From Verrucomicrobiaceae bacterium (GTDB taxonomy: Bacteria > Verrucomicrobiota > Verrucomicrobiia > Verrucomicrobiales > Verrucomicrobiaceae), in the NCBI GenBank assembly GCA_016795375.1, contig JAEUHJ010000157.1, positions 1-33,398 on the forward strand: a DNA stretch of 33,398 nucleotides. Reading direction: 5' to 3'. Below the pieces are notes generated by a model that saw only the letters and a program-made list of their open reading frames with translations, had not been told where the DNA came from and did no database searches. Below are positions 8,308 to 15,987 of the stretch, one piece after another. Position numbers and translations under genes: made by a program. Within the stretch, counting starts at the first letter, position 1, and every line of letters starts with the position of its first letter.

Positions 8308-9316
8308 GGAGGGCGATGGAGTGGGCGGTGGCAGCGGCTTCGATGTGCGGGTTCACCTGATGTCTGACGTTCTCGCAAGCCTGCCGGATGGCGTTCTTCA
8401 TGGCAAGCGGAGATGCGCTGCCGTGGGAGATGATGGTGATGCCGTTGAGGCCCAGCAGCGGCATGCCGCCGACCTCGTCGGGATTGGTGCGGGTGTGGAC
8501 GCGCCTGAAGGCCGGCCTGGCCAGCAGGCCGCCGACTTTTGTCCAGAAGCCCGCCTTGATCTGGCTTTTCACCATGCGGAAGATCGCATGAGAGAGGGCC
8601 TCGGCGTTTTTCAGAACGACATTGCCAGTGAATCCGTCGCACACGACGACATCCGGCGGCGTCTCCCAGACATCGTGGCCCTCGACATTGCCGATGAAGT
8701 TCAGCCCCGCCGTGTGGCGCAGCAGTTTGCCGGTTTCCTTGCAGAGCGCGTTGCCTTTCTCCTCCTCGGTGCCGTTGGACATGAGGCCGACAGCCGGGTT
8801 TTCGCGGCCGAGCACATGGCGGGCATAAACACTGCCCATGATGGCGTTCTGCACGAGGTGGGCGGGTTCGCTGTCTGGATTGGCCCCGGCGTCGATGAGG
8901 ATCCAGTGCTTTGTCAGCGACGGCATGAGGGAGGCGATGGCGGGGCGCTCGATGTGCGTGAGCGTGCGCAGCTTGATCAGGGAGGCCGTCACGGCGGCTC
9001 CCGTGTGTCCGGCGCTGACGACGGCGTCGGCCTTGCCGTTTTTCACCAGATCCACCGCGACGCTGATGGAGCTGTCCTTCTTTTTCCGCACCGCGTCGAG
9101 ACCGCTGTCGGCCATGTCCACGATCTGGCTGGCCGGAACGATCTCTAGTTTCGAACTGGAGACTCCCTGTGTCCTCAATTCCTTCTCGATGGCCTCAGGA
9201 ATGCCGACAAGGAACAGCTTGGTGAGCTGCGGCAGGGAGTCGAGGGCGAGCTTGACGCCGCCGATGGGATTTTGAGGGGCGAAATCGCCCCCCATGACAT
9301 CCAGTGCGATCTTCAT
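8294..9316 (-). CDS. plsX: Phosphate acyltransferase PlsX
   Basis: The 340-residue protein starts MKIALDVMGGDFAPQNPI, the diagnostic PlsX N-terminus. It contains SAGHTGAAV, LIDAGANPD, VCDGFTGNVVLKN and ENVRHQ. PlsX converts acyl-ACP to acyl-phosphate, the donor for PlsY in phosphatidic acid synthesis. The plsX-fabH pairing is conserved in bacteria. The rpmF gene that often precedes plsX is absent: the 179 bases upstream contain no L32-like frame. Confidence 0.97.
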   Translation of the reverse strand: MKIALDVMGGDFAPQNPIGGVKLALDSLPQLTKLFLVGIPEAIEKELRTQGVSSSKLEIVPASQIVDMADSGLDAVRKKKDSSISVAVDLVKNGKADAVVSAGHTGAAVTASLIKLRTLTHIERPAIASLMPSLTKHWILIDAGANPDSEPAHLVQNAIMGSVYARHVLGRENPAVGLMSNGTEEEKGNALCKETGKLLRHTAGLNFIGNVEGHDVWETPPDVVVCDGFTGNVVLKNAEALSHAIFRMVKSQIKAGFWTKVGGLLARPAFRRVHTRTNPDEVGGMPLLGLNGITIISHGSASPLAMKNAIRQACENVRHQVNPHIEAAATAHSIALHARS

Positions 9317-9495
9317 TCCTGCGGTTGAGTGATGGTCTTCAAGAGTCTCGGGAGGGCAGTCTTAAAGCGCGAGAAGCCGGGAATGCAAACAGGAGTTTGG
9401 GCCGCTTTCAGCAGCGAAGATGAAATCAGAATGTCGCATGGCAACCCCCCGGCGTGTTCGTCACCTGGATTGACTCGTCCGTCATTGTCCGCAGG

Positions 9496-10557
9496 CTAAT
9501 AAACGCCTTCGACGATGGTCTTCTCCATCGCGCCGAAGGGACGCACGTCGGCGACGCCATCCCAGGCGTAAGGCGCGCGCGGTTTGCGCCGCATGGCCTC
9601 GTCGCGCTCGAGGAAACGCGGCATGAAGAACTCCTTTGTGAGCGTGGTGAGCTCCACACGGCCCCAGGCGTCGTAATCGACAGTGTTGTTCGTCGCCTTC
9701 GGATCGACGATGCGCAGCACGGCACGCGGCTGCGGGGCGTAATATGTGATCGAGAAATTGTCGGAAGGCTCCAGCGGCACGCTGGCGGCCAGGCCCATCA
9801 AAGTGTTCCCGTAGGTGGGGTAGAAGCCGATTTTGCCTTCGAGCACCTCTTCAACGATGAAGCGCACATACTGCGGCGTCATGGTGGTGCCGCCGACGAA
9901 GCAGCCGCGGATGCCCGCGCTGTAGAGATCGACCTTTTCAGCCAGCGCTTCGAGGAGCTTCGGCGTGGTGAAGATGGCTGAGATCTTGCGGTTCTTCAGC
10001 AGGAGCACCGCCTGATCGACGACGTGGTCCATGTACTGACGCGCTACATCGAACTGCTTGTTCGAGATGACCTTCTTCACAAAACGCGGATCGAGATCGA
10101 CAAAGTAGCAGGCGCTGCCGCGATAGTTGGCGAGGTGCTCCACGGCCAGACGCAGGCGGCGCGGGCCGGTGGGGCCGACCATGATCCAGCTCTGCCCCTT
10201 CGGGAAGTGATCGTCCTTGAGCTTGTGGCTGAACTCCTCGTAATCGACGCGGAAATCGTTCCAGCCGATGCGCTGCTTCGGCATGCCGGTGGTGCCGCCG
10301 GTTTCAAAGATGTTGAAGGGCTTGCCCGCGAAGGCTTTCGGCACCCACACCTCGGGCTGGAGGTCGCGCAGGTACTCATCCTGGAAGTGGTCAAACTTGG
10401 CGATGATGTCCGCGTAGCTGTTCACCACGCCGCGCGGGTCGAAATTCTTCTTCGCCCACTCCAGCCAGAACTGGCAGCCCGTTTCCGGCGAGAAATGCCA
10501 GTTGATGATTTCGCGGACCTGGGTGTCGAGCTGGGCTTGGGCTTCTTCGGGAGTCAT
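9496..10557 (-). CDS. Short AMP-forming ligase-like protein (phenylacetate-CoA ligase/LuxE-like)
   Basis: This 353-residue protein has the adenylate-forming P-loop-like motif FETGGTTGMPKQ (about 84-95) and YPTYGNTLMG (about 246-255) at the position of the YGxTE motif. It ends shortly after LTTLTKEFFMPRFLERDE. Phenylacetate-CoA ligases run to about 430 residues and have a mobile C-terminal domain with a catalytic Lys; this protein lacks most of that domain and the usual Glu after YG. It may be an acyl/aryl-activating or acyl-protein-synthetase-like enzyme, or act with a separate partner. The substrate is unknown. The ATG was chosen over an in-frame extension that crosses the divergent promoter region. 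It lies 179 bases upstream of plsX in the same direction. Confidence 0.75.
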   Translation of the reverse strand: MTPEEAQAQLDTQVREIINWHFSPETGCQFWLEWAKKNFDPRGVVNSYADIIAKFDHFQDEYLRDLQPEVWVPKAFAGKPFNIFETGGTTGMPKQRIGWNDFRVDYEEFSHKLKDDHFPKGQSWIMVGPTGPRRLRLAVEHLANYRGSACYFVDLDPRFVKKVISNKQFDVARQYMDHVVDQAVLLLKNRKISAIFTTPKLLEALAEKVDLYSAGIRGCFVGGTTMTPQYVRFIVEEVLEGKIGFYPTYGNTLMGLAASVPLEPSDNFSITYYAPQPRAVLRIVDPKATNNTVDYDAWGRVELTTLTKEFFMPRFLERDEAMRRKPRAPYAWDGVADVRPFGAMEKTIVEGVY

Positions 10558-10699
10558 GGTGGTCGGTGTTTTGAGGGCGGAACAGTGAAACGGGCGTGAA
10601 AAAAACGAAAGCAAAATCCCATCCTTTACATGTCTGGACAAGACGGCGTCCCGGTGTTCATTCCGTGACGACAGGTTCTTCCATCGGTCCAGCTTCACC

Positions 10700-10915
10700 A
10701 TGAAAACGCATCGATTCCTTCTCTCTGTCTTGTTTGCCAGCTCCCTGGCCTCCTGCTACGTCACACCGCGCCCCCACGCCCCGCGTGCCGGTGCGCGCAG
10801 CATCCACAGTCCGGGCGGTCGTGCCATCACGCCGATGGAACGCGCGGATCGCAGTCCGTTCAGTCCGGGCGGGCGCGCCATCACCCCGCGCGAACGGCGC
10901 CATCGTTGGTACTGA
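10700..10915 (+). CDS. Small repeat-containing lipoprotein
   Basis: The 71-residue protein starts MKTHRFLLSVLFASSLASCY: a short basic N-region, a hydrophobic core, and an LASC lipobox with Cys19 as the probable lipidation site. The mature part is Pro/Arg-rich and contains two copies of SPGGRAITPxER spaced 18 residues apart. The frame starts 142 bases from the divergent AMP-ligase gene. No family recognised. It overlaps nothing on the same strand and is followed after 37 bases by the MFS gene. Confidence 0.7.
   Translation: MKTHRFLLSVLFASSLASCYVTPRPHAPRAGARSIHSPGGRAITPMERADRSPFSPGGRAITPRERRHRWY
10807..10897 (+). repeat. Two-copy 54-bp-period direct repeat in lipoprotein gene
   Basis: Units start at 10807 and 10861, each beginning CAGTCCGGGCGG and encoding SPGGRAITPxER. 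The spacing is exactly 54 bp (18 codons). Most differences between units are silent or conservative, suggesting an old in-frame duplication kept for the protein. Confidence 0.75.
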
Positions 10916-10952
10916 CTGGCATTTGTCCGGGCTGGTGCTCTCATGGGTCCGC

Positions 10953-12263
10953 ATGCCGTTGAACCCAGTCGCTGAGGACGCTTTCTCCGCCGCCACCTAC
11001 CGCAAGGTGGCGCTGCGGCTCATCCCGCTGCTCTTCGTCTGTTACATTCTCGCGTATCTCGATCGCGTGAACGTCGGTTTCGCAAAGCTCGGCCTGAAGG
11101 TGGAGCCGTGGTTCTCGGATGCGGTGTTCGCCACCGGCTCGGGCATCTTCTTCATCGGCTACTTCCTCTTCGAGGTGCCGGGAAACATCATCCTGCATCG
11201 TGTCGGCGCTCGATTGTGGATCGCACGCATCATGATCGGCTGGGGTGTCGTCTCCGCGTTGATGTCCGTCAGTTCGAGCCCGGCGTCGTTTTACACGCTG
11301 CGCTTCCTGCTCGGCATCGCGGAGGCTGGATTCTTCCCCGGCATCATCTTGTACCTGACCTACTGGTTTCCGCGCGAGCACCGGGCGCGCATGGTGGCGC
11401 TGTTCATGACGGCGATCACGCTTGCCGGCGTTTTAGGTTCGCCGCTCTCCGGCTGGCTGCTGCAAGTCAGTGACGGCTGGCACGGACTCAAAGCCTGGCA
11501 GTGGCTCTTCATCATCGAAGGTCTCCCCAGCGTGCTCGTCGGTGTCTGCGTGCCGTTTCTGCTGACGGATCGCCCTGAAAAGGCCGCCTGGCTCAGCGCG
11601 GATGAGAAACGCCTGTTACACGATCGTCTTGAAGCCGAGGAACGCACGAAAGCCGCGCAGGGCCACCACAACCACCGTGCGTCTGACGCCCTCAAATCAC
11701 CGCTGGTCTGGCTGTGCTGCCTCATCTACTTCGGCATCGTGGTCGGTTTGTATGGTGCCTCCTTCTGGCTGCCGCAGATCGTTGAAAACACCTTCACGAA
11801 GGACAAATGGCAGATCGGCCTCTACTCCGCCATTCCGTGGGGCGTTGCCGCCGTCGGCATGGTGCTCGTCAGCCGTCATTCCGACCGCACGGGCGAACGC
11901 CGCCGGCACATCGGCCTCTCAGCGCTCATCGCCGCCGCGGCCTTCGCGATCAGCGGTCTGCCGGGGCTGCCGCCGGCTCTCGTGATGGTGGCGCTCGCCA
12001 TTGCGATCACCGGTGTCATGTCCGCCGCCGCCTGCTTCTGGGCGCTGCCCACCGCCATTCTTTCCGGCACCGCCGCGGCGGCAGGCATCGCGTGGATCAA
12101 CTCGCTCGGCAATCTCGCCGGTCATTTCAGCCCGGAGATGGTCGCCTGGCTGAAAACGAAGTACAACATGGGCATGGCGCTCAATGGCATCGCCGTCATG
12201 CTCGCCTTCAGCGCCTGCCTCGTCCTGTTCAACCGCCACGGTTCTCCCGCACGCACGAAATGA
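10953..12263 (+). CDS. MFS transporter, anion:cation symporter (ACS) type
   Basis: The 436-residue integral membrane protein has about 12 hydrophobic segments. Its N-terminal signature LLFVCYILAYLDRVNVGFAK and the later GIAEAGFFPGIILYLTYWFP are typical of the ACS family (tartrate, glucarate, hexuronate and phthalate permeases). These import organic anions with protons or Na+. The substrate cannot be read from sequence. The ATG at MPLNPVAEDAF is chosen; upstream in-frame sequence overlaps the lipoprotein gene and is not membrane-like. The stop overlaps the start of the methyltransferase gene (ATGA). Confidence 0.9.
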   Translation: MPLNPVAEDAFSAATYRKVALRLIPLLFVCYILAYLDRVNVGFAKLGLKVEPWFSDAVFATGSGIFFIGYFLFEVPGNIILHRVGARLWIARIMIGWGVVSALMSVSSSPASFYTLRFLLGIAEAGFFPGIILYLTYWFPREHRARMVALFMTAITLAGVLGSPLSGWLLQVSDGWHGLKAWQWLFIIEGLPSVLVGVCVPFLLTDRPEKAAWLSADEKRLLHDRLEAEERTKAAQGHHNHRASDALKSPLVWLCCLIYFGIVVGLYGASFWLPQIVENTFTKDKWQIGLYSAIPWGVAAVGMVLVSRHSDRTGERRRHIGLSALIAAAAFAISGLPGLPPALVMVALAIAITGVMSAAACFWALPTAILSGTAAAAGIAWINSLGNLAGHFSPEMVAWLKTKYNMGMALNGIAVMLAFSACLVLFNRHGSPARTK

Positions 12264-12967
12264 GTCAAAGCCCCGCCCAGGACGACAACACCGCCCTCTT
12301 CCGCAAGGCATGGACGCTCTATGACGCCATCACGGAGCAAAACTACATGTTCCACCGTGAGATCTACGCCCATGTCGCCGGGCTGCTGCGCCGGCGTCAT
12401 GCCCAAGGCGGCTACACGCTGCTCGATCTCGGTTGTGGCAACGCCCGCTTCCTCGCCCCGTGCCTCAAAGCCGCGCCACCTGCCGCCTACGATGGTGTCG
12501 ATCTCTCGGCCGGCGCCCTCGATGAAGCGCGCGATTACTTGGGCGGCCTCGCGAATGTCTCGCTGCATCATCGAGACATGCAGCAGGCCGTGGAGAGCGC
12601 CGCCTCGACCTTCGACATCATCTTCACCGGCTTCGCCGTGCATCATCTCGACCCGGCGGCGAAACAACGCCTCTTCCACGCCTGCGCCGCGAAACTCACG
12701 CCCGGCGGCCAGCTCATCATGGCCGATGTCGTGCGCGAGGATGATCAAACTCGCGACCAGTACCTCGCCGCCTATCTCGACACCATGCGCACGCACTGGA
12801 CCGCCGTCCCGCCCGGCCAGCTTGAGGAAGCCTGCGCCCACGTCGCCGCCCATGACTTTCCGGAAACTCTCGCTGATCTCACACAGATGGCACGGTCGGC
12901 AGCGCTTCCAGATGTCCGCGTGCTGGGCCGTTTCACCCAGCATCACCTCCTCGTTTTCAGCGCCTGA
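12260..12967 (+). CDS. SAM-dependent class I methyltransferase
   Basis: The 235-residue protein has motif I LLDLGCGNARFL (about 54-65), an acidic motif II (YDGVDLSAGALDEA), FDIIFTGFAVHHL (motif IV region) and LTPGGQLIMADVV (motif V/VI region). This is the methyltransf_11/25 pattern. It is translationally coupled to the MFS transporter by an ATGA overlap, so the two are probably functionally linked, possibly acting on the same small molecule. The substrate is unknown. Confidence 0.88.
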   Translation: MSQSPAQDDNTALFRKAWTLYDAITEQNYMFHREIYAHVAGLLRRRHAQGGYTLLDLGCGNARFLAPCLKAAPPAAYDGVDLSAGALDEARDYLGGLANVSLHHRDMQQAVESAASTFDIIFTGFAVHHLDPAAKQRLFHACAAKLTPGGQLIMADVVREDDQTRDQYLAAYLDTMRTHWTAVPPGQLEEACAHVAAHDFPETLADLTQMARSAALPDVRVLGRFTQHHLLVFSA

Positions 12968-13006
12968 AAGACGCCTCGCAAGCCGGGCGTTTGCACGGAG
13001 CCTCTG

Positions 13007-15949
13007 ATGATCCGACGAGCCCTCGTTTTTGCCTTTGTGGCCGCTGCCCCGGCCTCCGCAGCGGACATGGTGCATTTCGAGCAACGCATCCGCCCGCTGC
13101 TCATCGAGAACTGCATCGAATGCCACGGCCCCGACAAGCAGAAGGGCGGCCTGCGCCTCGATTCGCGTGCCGGGTGGCAAAACGGCGGGGATTCCGGCCC
13201 GGCCATCCTTCCGGGCAGGCTGGATGCTTCTCACCTCTGGCGTGCGGTCTCCTACACCGACCGCGATTTGAAGATGCCGCCGAAGCGCAAACTCAAGGAC
13301 AGCGAAATCGCCGATCTGAAGCTCTGGATCGGATCCGGCGCGCCCGATCCACGCGATGCTGTCGCCAGCTCCACAGACAAACACAAGCAACCGCGTGCCG
13401 ACGCCAGTTTCTGGTCCTTCCAGCCACCCAGGGATCACCCGCAGCCTCGGGTGCTAAACAAATCGTGGCCGGTGAATTCCATCGACCATTTCATTCTCGC
13501 CAAACTCGAGGCTGCCAAGCTCGCGCCTGAGCCGGATGCGCCTGCGCGCACGCTGCTGCGCCGGTTGTCCTTTGATCTCACCGGCCTGCCGCCGACGGCT
13601 GAGGAGGAACTGCCGCCGCAGAATTATGAGCAGCTCGTGGACCGCATGCTCGCCAGCGATGCCTTCGCCGAACGCTTCGCCTCGCACTGGCTCGACATCA
13701 CACGCTTTGCCGAGTCCTCCGGCGGCGGACGCTCACTGCCGTTCAAGGACGCGTGGCGTTTCCGTGATTACGTCATCGAATCCATTCGCGACAACGCACC
13801 CGTTGACCGCATGATCACCGAGCAGCTCGCGGGCGATCTCATGCCGCACGAGAATGCCGCGCAGCGCCGCCGCCAGCTCACAGCGACGGGCTTCCTCGCC
13901 CTCGGCCCGACGAACTACGAGGAGCAGGACAAAGGCATGCTGCGCATGGACATCGTCGATGAGCAGCTCGACACCCTGGGCCGCGCCTTCCTCGGCCTCA
14001 CCATCGGCTGCGCCCGCTGCCACGACCACAAGTTTGACCCGATCTCCGCCCGCGACTACTACGCGCTCGCCGGCATCCTGCGCAGCACCAGGACGCTCAA
14101 GAATTACACCGACAACGTCGCGCATTGGATCGACACGCCGCTGCCGCTCGACGGTGACGCCGAAATCGTGATGCGGAAGCACGAGCAGCAGGTGACCGCG
14201 CTCAAGGACGAGATCGCCGCGCTCAAGGATGATCTGCGCGATGCGGACAGCGCCGACCTGCGCAAGCGCAAGACCATCGCCATCTCCGATCTGCCCGGCA
14301 TCGTCGTCGATGACAGCGCCGCGCAGAAGGTCGGCATGTGGAAGAAATCCACCTCCTGCGCGCCATACATCGGCGAAGGCTACGTCAGTGACCACGACAT
14401 GGGCAAAGGCGAGAAAACCATCACTTTCACGCCGAAGCTGCCGAAAGCCGGACTCTACGAAGTGCGCGTGGCGTTCAACGCCGGCCCTGGCCGTGCCGAA
14501 AGTGTCACCGTCACCATCCTGCATGCCGACGGCGAGGACTTGAAGGGCATCAAGATGGCCACCAACAGCGTCAAAGGACTGCAATTCGCGTCTCTCGGCA
14601 CCTATCGCTTCGAGTCCAACGGACAAGGCTTCGTGTTGATCTCGAATGCCGGCTCTCAGGGCTATGTCACCGTCGATGCCGTGCAGTTCATTCCTTCCGA
14701 GGCCGTGCTCGACAACCAAGGTGGTGTCAAAACGGAGACCGCAGACGCGGTGAGGCTCAAAAGCAAGCTCGCCGGCCTCAGCCAGAAGCAGAATGCCATG
14801 CAGGAGAGTGGCGCCAGGCTTGCGGGGCTGGAGAAGCAGCTCAAAACCCTGCAAAAGGAATCGCCGGAGCGCCCCAGCGCCATGTCCGTCGCCGAGGACA
14901 GCACGCCGGAGGATGCGCAAATCCACATCCGCGGCAGCACGCGCAATCTCGGCGCCTCCGTGCCACGCGGCTTCATCCAGGCCGCCATGCGTCCGAGTGC
15001 GCCCGTCATTCCCGCTGATGCCAGCGGGCGGCTGCAGCTCGCGCAATGGATCACCTCGCGTGACAATCCGCTCGCCGCGCGTGTGATGGTGAACCATGTG
15101 TGGCATTGGATCTTCGGCGCCGGCATCGTCCGCACCACCGACAACTTCGGTTCGACCGGCGAGGCCCCCTCGCATCCCGAGCTGCTCGATCACCTCGCCA
15201 TCCAGTTCATGGAGGGCGGCTGGAGTTTGAAGCGACTCGTGAAGGAGATGGTCATGTCGCGCACCTATCGCATGAGCTCGGTGAATGCGGAGTTCGGAGT
15301 GCGGAATGCGGAATCCCCAGCCTCCGGCATTCCGGATTCCGCGTTCCAAAATCCGCATTCCATCGATCCCGACAACCGCCTGCTCTCGCACATGAACCGC
15401 AAACGTCTCGATGCCGAGTGCATCCGCGACGCCATGCTCGCCGCCGCAGGCACCTTGGACCGTGCTTTCGGTGGTCCGGGTGTGCAGGCCACGGCGGTCG
15501 ATGCCAACGACTCGAAGGTTCAAAATCTCGAGTACGGCTATCCGTTCAATGACACACGTCGCAGCCTCTACACCGCCGCCTTCCGCAACGTGCGCCATCC
15601 GCTCTTTGAAGTTTTCGACTTCGCCGACATCAACCAGCCCATCGCGCAGCGCACCACCAGCACCGTCGCCACGCAGGCGCTGTTCCTGATGAACTCGCCC
15701 AAAGTCATCGAACAGGCCCGTGCCGCCGCCGGTCTCGTCCTCAAATCATCCGACGACACAGCAAAGCGCATCCACATCGCCTTCCAGAATTCACTCCAGC
15801 GCGCGCCGACCGGCAAGGAGCTCTCCCAAGTCCGCGACTTCCTCGACTCCAGCACCTCCGGCAACGCCACCGCTGAAGAAACCCGCGATCTCTGGGCCAG
15901 ATTCATCCAAATCCTCTGGGCCACGCCTGAGTTCCGGTTTCTGGATTAA
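13007..15949 (+). CDS. PSD1 protein: cytochrome c-like + DUF1549 + golvesin-like insert + DUF1553
   Basis: The 980-residue secreted protein has a signal peptide (MIRRALVFAFVAAAPASA), then an N-terminal planctomycete cytochrome domain with CIECH at 36-40. DUF1549 follows (DHFILAKLE to the conserved GCARCHDHKFDPI near 335-345), and DUF1553 is C-terminal (about 675-965, NPLAARVMVNHVWHWIFG). A beta-rich insert at about 431-562 resembles the golvesin C-terminal domain (GIVVDD... YEVRVAFNAGPGRAE... VTVDAVQF). These proteins are abundant in Planctomycetota/Verrucomicrobiota and are thought to act in periplasmic degradation of complex glycans; biochemistry is unknown. They usually pair with DUF1501, but here that gene is 9 kb away. 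A palindromic repeat interrupts the DUF1553 domain in frame. Confidence 0.92.
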   Translation: MIRRALVFAFVAAAPASAADMVHFEQRIRPLLIENCIECHGPDKQKGGLRLDSRAGWQNGGDSGPAILPGRLDASHLWRAVSYTDRDLKMPPKRKLKDSEIADLKLWIGSGAPDPRDAVASSTDKHKQPRADASFWSFQPPRDHPQPRVLNKSWPVNSIDHFILAKLEAAKLAPEPDAPARTLLRRLSFDLTGLPPTAEEELPPQNYEQLVDRMLASDAFAERFASHWLDITRFAESSGGGRSLPFKDAWRFRDYVIESIRDNAPVDRMITEQLAGDLMPHENAAQRRRQLTATGFLALGPTNYEEQDKGMLRMDIVDEQLDTLGRAFLGLTIGCARCHDHKFDPISARDYYALAGILRSTRTLKNYTDNVAHWIDTPLPLDGDAEIVMRKHEQQVTALKDEIAALKDDLRDADSADLRKRKTIAISDLPGIVVDDSAAQKVGMWKKSTSCAPYIGEGYVSDHDMGKGEKTITFTPKLPKAGLYEVRVAFNAGPGRAESVTVTILHADGEDLKGIKMATNSVKGLQFASLGTYRFESNGQGFVLISNAGSQGYVTVDAVQFIPSEAVLDNQGGVKTETADAVRLKSKLAGLSQKQNAMQESGARLAGLEKQLKTLQKESPERPSAMSVAEDSTPEDAQIHIRGSTRNLGASVPRGFIQAAMRPSAPVIPADASGRLQLAQWITSRDNPLAARVMVNHVWHWIFGAGIVRTTDNFGSTGEAPSHPELLDHLAIQFMEGGWSLKRLVKEMVMSRTYRMSSVNAEFGVRNAESPASGIPDSAFQNPHSIDPDNRLLSHMNRKRLDAECIRDAMLAAAGTLDRAFGGPGVQATAVDANDSKVQNLEYGYPFNDTRRSLYTAAFRNVRHPLFEVFDFADINQPIAQRTTSTVATQALFLMNSPKVIEQARAAAGLVLKSSDDTAKRIHIAFQNSLQRAPTGKELSQVRDFLDSSTSGNATAEETRDLWARFIQILWATPEFRFLD
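15285..15358. repeat. Palindromic repeat element embedded in frame in the DUF1553 domain
   Basis: Imperfect inverted repeat with arms 15285-15316 and 15326-15358 around a 9-base loop. The arms share ATGCGGA...GGA...GCGGAAT.CGGAAT. It is translated as NAEFGVRNAE...IPDSAFQNPHS between the RTYRMSS and DPDNRLL motifs. In other DUF1553 proteins these motifs are separated by only a short linker. It resembles dispersed repeats translated as SAFRIPHSAIRNP-like peptides in Planctomycetota/Verrucomicrobiota proteins (recalled, not searched). Confidence 0.75.
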
Positions 15950-15987
15950 AGCGCGGGTGCTTCAAGGACGGTTTCGGTCAGCGGCCC

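Noticed and set aside
9317..9495. Possible rpmF (ribosomal protein L32) upstream of plsX
   Set aside because: No frame with an L32-like sequence was found on either strand in this 179-base gap.
10558..10699. Promoter pair in the divergent gap before the lipoprotein gene
   Set aside because: No -35/-10 combination with good spacing could be supported by eye on either strand.
12122..13438. A 438-codon minus-strand frame across the methyltransferase and start of PSD1
   Set aside because: It spans two well-supported plus-strand genes and their gap and shows no domain.
13733..15598. A 621-codon minus-strand frame inside the PSD1 gene
   Set aside because: It is opposite strongly conserved DUF1549/DUF1553 motifs and has no recognisable domain; a shadow frame.
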